Shown: positions 45,601 through 54,022 of the stretch, in pieces | Numbering within the stretch: the stretch's first letter is position 1 | Layout: each line of letters starts with the position of its first letter | Origin: Chrysaora quinquecirrha | Lineage: Eukaryota > Cnidaria > Scyphozoa > Semaeostomeae > Pelagiidae | Assembly: GCA_014526335.1 (NCBI GenBank) | Contig: JACTAT010000058.1 | Span: forward strand, 2,351,665-2,415,664 | Direction: 5' to 3' | Length of the DNA: 64,000 nt | Made by a program: the position numbers and the translations under genes | The notes under the pieces: model-generated | Told to the model about the DNA's origin: nothing | Databases searched by the model: none | The model's input: only the letters and a program-made list of their open reading frames with translations

Positions 45601-46959
45601 ATACCAAGAATTTTCATCAAAGAAATATATTAGTTGTATTTTTTTATCTTCTTCATCTTCATCATCTACAATCTGGAAGGAAGTAGATTTAGCTCTTAAC
45701 AATTCGGATCCGACAGTAGAGTTTATTTTGGGTTTCTAGTCAACTTCCCACACTGCCAGCTCTCCACACTGCCAGTCTGTGGAGCATCGCAGAGATCTGG
45801 TGCATGCAGAAGCACTGTCAATTGTTATTTTCTATTGTTCTATTTTTATCTCACTTGTGCACATTCCACACTCCATAGACTGGCTCATTCAACTTCACAA
45901 CCATTTTGTCATATGTTGCAGGTCAGAATTGCCCTTGAAAAAATTGCCAAATTCTTTTTTTCCTAAATTGCCCCTGATGGCCATGGGTGGTGAGCCAACC
46001 TATCACAATGTGGTGACATCTGGAAGCTGATCCCCCTTTTTATTGTTTGTCCTCAAAAGCCCCCAGGAGCATATTTTGCAAATCTATTTGTAGGTGAGGA
46101 TTCTAGTTCAAAATCTAAAATATAATGTTTTAGATGGGTTTGCTGTTCTGCTTAACTGAATAAGGAGCCTCCATCCTCGCGCTCGCCTCGGGGGAGAGCA
46201 GCAAGAACCAAAATTCAGCCAGTTATGTCTATGATTTGGAATGGTAGACTGAGCTTCATTCAATACCTTACTACGTACCGTCAACCGGGGTGACTTCGGA
46301 CTGCTGGGTGACTTCGGACAAAAATGTTGTTTCTGCTTTCTGCTTTGTGGTGGCACTTGAGAAGATTAAGAAATCGTGAATTAAGTTTTTTTTAAGTTGT
46401 TCTAGGGTGAAACTCTTGCTTTGACTGGAACTTTATCAACTCAGTCTAGAAACTCTCAAAGAACCGGCTCGCAAATTTATCGCAATGGGCCTAAATTGAG
46501 CGAATTTGTTTTGATGTCTTTTCTCACGAACAGATGGAACCTTCTGCAAAATTTCTTGCCAAATCTTCTCTTTTCGACTCTTTTGGCAACTTTTTGTAGC
46601 TTGTTTCATCTTCGAAATATGTCTTGATTTTTTCAATGCGAAAACATTACGTCTGTCCGAAGTCACCCCAGAGTAGGCGGGGTGACTTCGGACGACTTTA
46701 TCTTCAATTACCGCGAAGGAGATAAGATCGAGGAAATAACAGACACCACTTTTCAAATTTGCTTTGGACCTTTGTTACTTTTATCAAAGAGTTAAAAGAA
46801 TTATATGATTAGTTTTTGTAATATTCATAGAAATATACCAAAAAGTGTCCGAAGTCACCCCGGTTGACGGTAGGTATTGATTGAACTTATACGTACCTTT
46901 GAAGGCCAGAAAATGTCTCTTGGACATCTTACCCAAACAACATCTCCATTTTTGTTCAT
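36668..46959 (-). CDS. PWWP3A: PWWP3A/MUM1-like chromatin protein, 16 exons, two PWWP domains
   Basis: Exons in transcript order: 46959-46897, 45672-45605, 45338-45263, 44998-44930, 44293-44140, 41999-41917, 41324-41260, 40541-40441, 40064-39998, 39852-39774, 39137-39093, 38891-38759, 38119-38071, 37484-37353, 36966-36865, 36745-36668. All have GT..AG borders. The product is about 454 residues. Exon 1 starts MNKNGDVVWVRCPRDIFWPS, and exons 2-3 continue LIYFFDENSWSVYPQNL: an N-terminal degenerate PWWP domain. A basic, disordered linker follows (TPKRGRKKKTQKK, then an acidic run). Exons 7-9 give the main PWWP domain: GDLVWAKFKTYPFWPGV, AWVFFMDQTWSV, VVPYYC. The C-terminal region (YVSEVWLPEAMILALM, VDRKKAELMYHNGE) fits the helical end of PWWP3A (MUM1/EXPAND1), a chromatin-bound DNA-damage factor. 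Oddity: exon 3 ends in phase 0 but exon 4 needs one preceding base, so a mini-exon or base is missing there. All later phases agree. Confidence 0.82.
39187..39310. mobile_element. Foldback MITE in a PWWP3A-like intron
   Basis: AAATTGCGATAAACAGGGGA plus AACATTTTC at the left is the inverse of the right end with one mismatch over 29 bp (gaaaatgtttccgctgttta plus tcgcaattt). The element is 124 bp and can fold as a single hairpin. It lies between exons 10 and 11. Confidence 0.8.
39480..39600 (-). repeat. Dispersed repeat fragment with poly-G tract
   Basis: After an 11-base G run, the reverse complement reads gtctacattataagtgggtg, then ggcctgtaaaatctcggcgg, matching the plus strand at 42450-42530. 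The two fragments belong to one repeat family. Confidence 0.6.
40248..40325 (+). repeat. tRNA-like sequence (SINE head or tRNA relic)
   Basis: An A-box-like tagctcagtg at about 40254 and a B-box ggttcgaatctc at about 40309 are spaced as in tRNA genes. However, the acceptor ends (ctctata / tctactgtgg) do not pair well and no clean anticodon stem forms. I call a tRNA-derived fragment, not a functional tRNA. Confidence 0.5.
40838..41195 (-). mobile_element. tRNA-derived SINE, family 3, with (TGACC)n tail
   Basis: On the minus strand the head reads GCAGCGTAGCGTAGTGGTTA (A box) and TGTGGTTCAAATCCAGGC (B box). The 3' end reads GGCGCTATATAAAAGCCATG followed by (ACCTG)n. The GGCGCTATATAA ending is shared by many metazoan SINEs that borrow a LINE 3' end. 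It lies in the intron between exons 7 and 8 of the PWWP3A-like gene. Confidence 0.75.
41515..41855. mobile_element. Non-autonomous TIR element (family also at 47300-48300)
   Basis: The left part aagaggtctgagtacgtgag then acattttctggaagatggca is the inverse of the right part cgccatcttccagaaaaaca then gcacaccgtaccagacctcc. The paired ends total about 45 bp with gaps. The same GGTCTGGGTCGG...TTTCTGGAAAATGGTAGA ends occur at 47300 and 48290. Confidence 0.6.
42165..42550 (+). repeat. Dispersed repeat of the CCCGGGGGAGGCACT type
   Basis: Begins gcccatcccgggggaggcac, passes gggtacgggtatgtgtcgcc, and ends with gtctacattataagtgagtg and gtaccccatcaccgggttgc. The block at 42450-42530 recurs inverted at 39500-39595. 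I associate this style of repeat with anthozoan genomes, from general familiarity only. Confidence 0.6.
43057..43612 (+). repeat. 46-bp minisatellite, about 12 copies, inside a dispersed element
   Basis: The phrase gaagggagcgtgtccgtcgc followed by cgtcataaataataacaccg and tacgct repeats at 43067, 43113, 43159, 43205, 43251, 43295 and onwards, usually 46 bp apart. It is bordered on the left by the dispersed sequence atttttcagattgatagaca...tacatgatccct (43000-43056) and on the right by a gttcccttgttccctag run (43685-43770). Both borders are also found, without the minisatellite, at 20060-20175. Confidence 0.9.
45003..45256. repeat. (AAATC)n pentanucleotide array filling an intron
   Basis: About 48 copies of aaatc, pure from about 45065 except for one catatc and diverged (aaatg, aaacg) at the left edge. 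It makes up almost the whole 264-base intron between exons 3 and 4 of the PWWP3A-like gene. The (KSNQI)n open frames on the plus strand are repeat translations. Confidence 0.95.
46276..46872. mobile_element. 597-bp TIR element with perfect 26-bp ends and internal copies
   Basis: TACCGTCAACCGGGGTGACT plus TCGGAC (46276-46301) is exactly the inverse of 46847-46872. The inner part of the end, GGTGACTTCGGAC, recurs inside at about 46305 and as a back-to-back pair at about 46660-46695 (gtccgaagtcacccc / ggggtgacttcggac), which itself forms a hairpin. TA at both tips suggests TA target duplication. There is no transposase frame. The right end lies only 24 bp from the first splice donor of the PWWP3A-like gene (46896). 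Confidence 0.85.
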
Positions 46960-47299
46960 TTTGCAAAAGCAGTGCAGAACTAGAGGTCGGGCTCACAGTC
47001 GGATTAGGATGATTTAGGACCAACCAGACCAACTGAACTGACTACCTTACCTGGCCTAGGCCAAGAGAATTTTAGCGGGAAACAGGGAAACAGAATACAA
47101 AAGAAAACAATTCAATTCAATGCAGTACAATGACAAAAACATATCATCATCATAATCATCATTAGAGTTGATGAAAAAGTGCAGAACGCAGAACCATCTC
47201 GACAGCCCTTGAAAAATTGAAAAGAGGGAAATCCAAACTGCAAAATGAAGTAGCAATTAGTTATCGATTCAGTAGCAATTCATTATCGAAGCCTAGCAA

Positions 47300-48300
47300 G
47301 GGATAGTGGTCTGGGTCGGCTCGACATTTCTCTGGAAAATGGTAGATATCTAGAAGACTTTTTAGATATCTAGAGTAAGGGCATAGCATTTTTTAAGGAT
47401 TTTTCACTGGGCGACAAAACCCAGGCGCAGATCTAGAAGCAATGACCGTGGGTCGTTGCCCGAAACAGCTGGGGGTCTGAGCCGGTCCAGGGCAGGGCCC
47501 TGGCAGGGGTCCAGGGGGCGGAGCCCCGGAAGCTCGTGATATTTTACTATCTCTGAGGCCTTAAAATGGCGCAGGATTCTGAAAATTCCCCTCTGCATCT
47601 TAAGAGAAAATCAAAAGAAATACACATCCTTGCATTTCGCTCCAGAAAAACTTTTTTTGAACCATTGAAAAGGGAAATATTTTTCATGCTCTTATATACT
47701 GCCACTCCTTGCTACAGTAGCTACAGAATTTGTATTGAAGACAAGCAAAAGCAACATCTATTCCGTTCTGCCTGTGAGTTTTCCTTGAGTCTTGTCGCCC
47801 AGTTTTCTAAATTTTTATGTCCTGGGCGACAATTTTGGTGAACTGGGCGACATTTAGTCGCCCAGTCATACAGTTAAAAAATGCTATGAGTAAGGGAATC
47901 CTCTCTGCGTCTGCTGCGTCCGTGCAACGACCTTGATTACAGTCCTTTTACGAGATGTAGTGCAGCCGATTTTACTTCTAACTCACGAATAATAGAAGAA
48001 AAAGAAGAGAAAAGGAATCTGTTAAGTAAATGTTAAAATTATCTTCAGAAATTCAGGAAACAAGATGCAAGTAACTCACGAAATGGAAATACTTGATTAC
48101 ATAGAAACATTTCTTTCACTTTAGCTCCCATTAAACATGAATTTGAAGCGAAATCTGCTGCAATCCCTCTCCCGAAGCGACCGCATTCTGGTCTTTGAAC
48201 GTGGAGGGGATTCCGTTTCTCAACATTTCCCCAACATTTCTACCATTTTCCAGAAAAATGCAGCACCGACCTAGACCTCCCTGAAGAGGTCTGTTGCGAC
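47300..48300. mobile_element. Larger TIR element hosting a nested element
   Basis: The left end ggtctgggtcggctcgacat then ctctggaaaatggtagat is the near inverse of the right end ctaccattttccagaaaaat then gcagcaccgacctagacctc. The ends match the 41515-41855 element. The 47382-47888 element is inserted within it. Confidence 0.55.
47382..47888. mobile_element. 507-bp TIR element with 8-bp target duplication
   Basis: The ends CATAGCATTTTTTAA are inverted at the two tips, followed a little further in by ACTGGGCGAC on both sides. The flanking AGTAAGGG (47374-47381 and 47889-47896) is an exact 8-bp target-site duplication. The interior holds a GC-rich block (ggggtccagggggcggagcc) and an inverted gtcgcccagt pair near the right end. 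No transposase is encoded. The 8-bp duplication points to a hAT-like mobiliser. Confidence 0.82.
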
Positions 48301-48616
48301 TTCTCTTTGCTATCTGTTTTAAATTGAATTGAATGGTTTTACTTTTGATAAACTGAATTGAATGACGGAGCGAAATCTGATACATGAGAAAGTGGTATGG
48401 AATCTGTCAATAATAATATAAAACAATTGCTTTAAAACCACAGGATCTGTTATCGAATAACTATTCATTACGTACACAAGTAAATATATGCCAATCAAAT
48501 ACGGTTTCCTGAAAGCCAATGGTCAGTTGTGCCGCCATAGTAAATACGCGGAGGAAAACGTCAAATTTCGGAACAAACATAGTCTCAAAACTGTCCATGA
48601 TTGAAAGCCTGAAGTT

Positions 48617-49378
48617 ATGTATTGGCGTGGCGTTTACATTACAGCGTTCATGATATTGGAGATTACATTATCAAGGGAAGAGAACTGTTTCTTTCTGTAT
48701 AATCGCTGCGATGCGAGATATAACTGTTTTGCAGGACTCTTGAACATCAAAATCGAATGTATTGACTTGCTATCAGGGGAAGGAAATGTTTGTACACAAA
48801 GTTGTAGAGAAGCAATCGAGAGATTCAACAAGGATCCAATTGGGAAGCATTTTCTGGACTGCCCTTGTGATCGAGATGCAGAATGTTTGACTTATCAAGC
48901 AAGGGCTACGAAATGTTGGAGGAATAAAATGAATACTACAAAACCTGGATGTGCTCAATTCAGCAGAAAATGTGAAAATGACACAGCATGTACAAATATA
49001 ATGGAGAAATTCTACATCAAATGTACGCATTTAATCTCCGGAACTGAATGTACACCCGCATGTGAGCAAGTGCAAAATGAACTTTATGCTCATCGAATTA
49101 CGAAAGGATTGCTGGACTGTGAATGTAGTGGGACAGTAAAAGAGGAAAATTTCTGTCGTGGTGTTAGGGCACATACATACCATCTTTGTAAGACATCACC
49201 ACTTTTAAAACCAAATGTGACAGAAGGACCAAAATATGTTGTAAATAAAGGACAAAGTGTTTCAACACATCTAAAGGACGTTAATTCTGCTAGTTTTAAA
49301 TTAGAACCCACTAGAATATGTATTTTGGTTCTGTATACGTTTTTAAGTCGAATTCTGTATCAAAATGCTATAATATAG
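48617..49378 (+). CDS. GDNF/GAS1-domain, GPI-anchored-type surface protein, intronless
   Basis: A single open frame of 253 residues. A hydrophobic N-terminus (GVYITAFMILEITLS, residues 5-19) fits a signal peptide. Two cysteine-rich modules follow, about residues 24-100 (CFFLYNRCDARYNCFAGLL ... FLDCPCDRDAECL) and 111-190 (CAQFSRKCENDTACTNIM ... LLDCECSG). Both have the spacing of the GDNF-receptor-alpha/GAS1 domain, including the C..A....C pattern and the LDC.C end. N-glycosylation sequons (NDT, NVT) are present. The C-terminus is a short hydrophobic tail (ICILVLYTFLSRILY) after a polar linker, as in GPI-anchored proteins. The intronless structure and two domains resemble GAS1, a Hedgehog co-receptor, more than the multi-exon three-domain GFR-alpha proteins. 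The ligand is unknown. AATAAA lies at 49487-49492. Confidence 0.85.
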   Translation: MYWRGVYITAFMILEITLSREENCFFLYNRCDARYNCFAGLLNIKIECIDLLSGEGNVCTQSCREAIERFNKDPIGKHFLDCPCDRDAECLTYQARATKCWRNKMNTTKPGCAQFSRKCENDTACTNIMEKFYIKCTHLISGTECTPACEQVQNELYAHRITKGLLDCECSGTVKEENFCRGVRAHTYHLCKTSPLLKPNVTEGPKYVVNKGQSVSTHLKDVNSASFKLEPTRICILVLYTFLSRILYQNAII

Positions 49379-49486
49379 TCAATTAATTTTATATGTACAG
49401 TAATGTTGTAAATATATCCACTTAGTAAGCTTTTTATATGCAGTATTGACGAGCTTGGAACACATGAAATTAGTTTGAAAATGTGA

Positions 49487-49492
49487 AATAAA
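49487..49492 (+). promoter_or_regulatory. Polyadenylation signal AATAAA
   Basis: Canonical hexamer about 110 bases after the stop codon of the GDNF/GAS1-domain gene. Confidence 0.6.
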
Positions 49493-49499
49493 ATATGCT

Positions 49500-51400
49500 G
49501 TAAGCTCTGTAGCCAAACGAATTGTTTTGGAAATTGGCTATGAAGCTAAACATTTCTACTCATTAAACAATCTTTTTGTAAACATTTGTCACCCTGAGAG
49601 GGTCCCTGTTCTGTGCAAGCATCTCTTTTGCGGAATGGTAATGAATAGTACATAGGTGAGTTGGTTGGATATTTGGTACTTGGTAGTACAGGACAAGACA
49701 AGACAAGAACTACATACTGTCATGGTGCTGTTGCAAGGAGGCAAGGACAGGAGTGCTTAGAAACAAGAATTTAGTTTCCATGAACGAAAACTGTCGGTCT
49801 TACTTCAAAGAAATTGTTTTGTAAAAGAAACAAAACTAAAGGATGCCTCTTCTTAAAACAAAGTCCTCATAAGCTGGCCGAACTGGAAATGCTTTTAAGC
49901 GGTACCCTTAAGTTGTAGAATGGACAAATTACGCTAAATGCTGGCAAATATAATTCCATTTTGTAGGTTCTTTGCATTTCGATGCGTATTAGTTTTAGCA
50001 AGTCCCTGTTTGTGTATAATGATAATGGGAATTACATTTAATCAATATCTTCTCACCGAAAAGGGGAATTATATTTGTAAACATCTAAAATTTTTCTGTC
50101 AAAAGCCTTCGCCAAGTTGCGGAAGGGATAAACTCTATTTGGACTTTGTAGAGCATCAAGAATTTCATTGCTGTCTGTGAAACTTCCAAGAAACAGTACA
50201 GTATCTTGCTGCAGAAAATACTCCTGTTTCTAGGGGTGAAGTAGTGGCGCAGAAAATAATAAGGAGATTCCAGGGGGGCTCTGTTCACAAATCTGTTGAA
50301 GAAAAATAGCAAATAGCAAAAAGCAAAATTCAAAATTTCCTACGAGGGCTAATTAACACCCCTAGTCGGAAACCGACGATTTTCGGAGAACAAAAGCTGG
50401 GCTCATCTCCCCCCTCCCACACCCCCAATACACTTGAGCCACCACGCCCAGCCCATGGGTCATATCAATCACTTTTGTACAGGAGTCGTATGGAGTCGTT
50501 TCATGTTTGCTTGCCCCCAAAAAACTTAGTTTGCAATCAGAAATTGGTATTTTTGTCATTTCAGTTCACGGGTTCAGTTTCGTCAAACCAGCCAGGAATT
50601 TCTGGAACCGCTGGAACCAAAAAACAGCTGTGTGCGTGGGCATTCGCAGCAGGCAAACATATGTTGAAAAAAAGCTAAAAATAATTATTCTATCTCCATA
50701 AAATTTCCTGCACAGTAATTCCAGCATGATAACAGAATAACTGTTCGCACCATATAACCATTCCCTTTAAAATATTGACTCCCTTCCAGGCTAATGAGTG
50801 CCGCACGAAAGTTAAACATTGCGAGGGGGGCAACTTAACGTAGGGATGTCGGGGGTGTCAGCACGTTCTGACGCTCCAACGAGTATTTCGGATTTAAGTG
50901 AATCGAAAAAGTGCTAGGAGCAAGATAGCTTACGATAGAAAGACTATAAAAAGACAGCACCTTTGGAGCAATGAAGGTAAGGGGGTAAAGGTATTTGGAA
51001 AAGGGCAGGCAATGGTGGGAACAAGGGGAAGAATCAGTTTTCATAGGCTCTATAATAGGACACACTGCATTATAATACGCGCACCCTCGCAAAGTGGACC
51101 TTAAACTTTTACAATTTATTCTTCTTATTCGAGCTACTTAACGAAAACGTTTGGAAACATTATACCAAAACCAGAAAGGTTAAATATTTTCTCAGTGTTT
51201 TATATCAATCAATGGAGATATATTTGCAGACATGTTTGACGGAGTGTTAGGCCACGCCTACACCACAAAAGCGAACGCCAATCATGACATTTGGTTACTG
51301 AATCTGAAAGGAATGGTCTAATTATATGTTTCTTTTCATGAAACAGTCAATTAACGAAGAAAAACTGAATAACTTGGTAGCTTTAAATGTTTTGTGCCAG
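49500..51400. other. Intergenic, nothing recognised
   Basis: Short open frames overlap one another on both strands and none has splice support or a family signature. Confidence 0.4.
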
Positions 51401-51404
51401 GAGT

Positions 51405-51700
51405 AAAGAGCAACAGAGGTGGTTCACGATCGCAAGGTGACCAAGGTCGTGGGTTCGATTCTCGTTGGGACCACTTTACAGGCCCACAGTCAACTCAGCT
51501 GTCCATCCTTCTGACCACAGGGAGCCTTTTCAAAGTGTGGTGGTTTCCTTGTGCTCTCTCGAAAAATATTAATTTAATTCGGAGTAGAAATGATAATCAC
51601 TACACTTTAGAATGGGCTTCCTGTGTTCGGACCAAGGTCTGCAAATGAGTGCCCAGGGTATTCATTCTAACAGTCTGGGGGGCACAAGCCGCAGGTCCAC
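51405..51700 (+). mobile_element. tRNA-derived SINE, family 2, longer copy
   Basis: The head contains gcaaggtgaccaaggtcgtg and B box gggttcgattctcg. The tail gagtgcccagggtattcatt, then ggggggcacaagccgcaggt, is that of 7712-7902. It carries an extra middle section (tgtgctctctcgaaaaatat) absent from the shorter copy. Confidence 0.75.
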
Positions 51701-51879
51701 ATCAGCGTCAAGCTGCTATACCTTCCAACCGAACAAAATTCTTACTCGCTTACTTTGAAGAAATTTGCGTTTTACGCTCAAATTCTTTACAGTAAAAGAC
51801 TTAAGCACTGACTGAAACTTTTCTATAGCCTTAGCCCAAGTACACAGAACTCTTCACTCTTCAGTCGTTCAGGATTCAG

Positions 51880-52115
51880 AGATGATCGTCGTCGCAAGAG
51901 CGGCCAGGTCGACTGGTCAACTATGTAATCACAGAAGTAGAACATGGCCGACTTTCTGGAACTGTGCGCCGACTGGTTGCCGTCGAACAGGAACTAGCTG
52001 ATAACTAGTTGCCAGAGCGTCGGCGGGTCAGTTGCAATAAACTGGTTCCAAAAAAAGGCCTATAAGCAGTCGGGGCAGTTGGCAACTAGTTCTGATTGTG
52101 CGCAATGTCGATATA
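51880..52115 (+). mobile_element. Dispersed AACTAGTT-containing repeat, copy B
   Basis: Blocks tcgtcgcaagagcggccagg, tcacagaagtagaacatggc, aactgtgcgccgactggttg, ataactagttgccagagcg and ggcaactagttctgattgtg followed by cgcaatgtcg occur in the same order as at 11846-12082. Confidence 0.75.
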
Positions 52116-52489
52116 TATAGGCCCGGCTCAAGATGCTCGGATCGGAACACAGACTAGCTTAAAAGCTACGTCGGATTTCTAAACAGTAAAGCAGAGAGAT
52201 ATCATACGATTCACAGAACATTCTTTAGGGTAAACAAGGGGGATCATTTATATCAAATAGGGATCAGAAAGGATCACACTGAATGAGCATGAATGAATAA
52301 GAGCTCAATATGTTATAAATCAGAATTGAAATTGAATTTATGAGAATTAAGCGAACCGCAAATAAAATATAATAGAAAATAGATTTGTTTAAGCACAGTT
52401 TGTAAATCATTTTAACCCTTCTCAACCACTATGTGTTTGGTCGATCAAGTGTACAGGTCCAAATTTGTAGCCCAAATTTCCCCATGATT

Positions 52490-52849
52490 ATCGTTTTAAT
52501 CACGTCCATCATGATCATGATCATGATGATCATTAAGAGGACAATATATTGATGATTATGATTATGATTACGATTATGATCTTTTATATGAAAAGCATGA
52601 TAATGATTTTTAAGACGGTCACGATGACCATTAGAATTACTACCATAGGGATCAAGATCATCGCAATCATATTATCATCACTATCATCACCATGAGAATC
52701 ATCATCATCATCATCATGATTATCATGATGGTGATCATGACTATAAACATGATCATCGTAATCATCATCAAAATCTTCTTGATCATTATTATCATAATTA
52801 TCATAATTATCACAATCATCATCATAATCATCATCATCATCATCATGAA

Positions 52850-52924
<75 letters not shown>

Positions 52925-53010
52925 TATCATCATCAACATCATTATCACCATCATCATGATCATCAACAATACCATCATCACCATCATAATCATCATCTTC
53001 ATAATCACCA
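52490..53010. repeat. (ATC)n trinucleotide array
   Basis: An uninterrupted core of about 85 bp (52847-52930) sits within about 500 bp of catcat-rich, decayed triplets. Long Asp-, Met- or Ile-rich open frames here are artefacts of the repeat. Confidence 0.95.
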
Positions 53011-53029
53011 ATGTACATGAGAAGTGCAA

Positions 53030-54015
53030 AGCACTAATAAAAGAGCATGATATATCACCAGCCTGTAATGCATAAGGTCGCCAGGAGAAAAAAAGGAAAC
53101 AAAAAAGAGCAGAAGAACATTTCAACGTTTGCCATGACTTATGACCACGGTGGTTGTTTGATAAATGGTGTGTTAATAATCTATAGATTAGACATCAGGA
53201 ATCGTTGGTTTTGTATTCAATTGTGGAGAAAACTATTTCACAGACTGCTCACAGACCGGAGCAAAAGCAGCTCCGACAACGAAGCGAGAAAAATATACAA
53301 CTCCTTTCCCTGCAGAGATAAAATTTCGATAACTTATGTTGCTTACATGTTTTCTGGGCTCTCTTTGTTTTGAAACGAGAACCAGCACAGAGACAGATCG
53401 GAGAGAGAAGGGATCGCCATGCTAATACTTGTATTCTAGAACACCCTTTCATGACGAAGGACGTTTTATATTAATTAAAGTAAGGGGACATTTTGAAGCA
53501 GGCAGCCTCGACAGCCTCGATCACAATTGACGGCTCTTTATGAGAAAGACTCCTAGTGTAAAAGCTTAAAAAGATTAGATGTGATTCTTTAACCTAATTC
53601 AGGGCCACAAGGCTGCCAGTTCCTGAAATAAAGTTACCCAAAAAAACAAGGCAAAGAAACAGTAAGAATCTAAAACTGGACACTTGAACTGAGAATTAGA
53701 AAAAAGGAAAAAAAGAATTCACGATTTTGTATTGAATTATGTTTTCTATTTGTCAATACTGCTTCAGGTCAGAACGAAAAAAGAATCACTTGTCCAAACT
53801 TGTAATTCCTAATTATTTACTGACAAAACAATCTGATTTTAATAAAATTCGTTTAAAAATATCTTTAGGTAATAATTGTGATAAAATTTGGTAAGAGAAA
53901 GAGCAGCGGCATCATGGCTAGTGAATGTTAGTGAACGCCACCGAGACAGACTGAGCTTTAGATTCACACAGGAGAATGATAACTCTCCAAAACTTAAATA
54001 TAAATAAGATAAAAT
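53030..54015. other. Intergenic, downstream of the EEP gene
   Basis: No supported gene; part is presumably the 3' UTR of the minus-strand gene ending at 54023. Confidence 0.4.
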
Positions 54016-54022
54016 GGTATAT

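Noticed and set aside
52584..53125. Poly-Asp, poly-Met and poly-Ile proteins
   Set aside because: Three frames of an (ATC)n microsatellite, all open for the same trivial reason.
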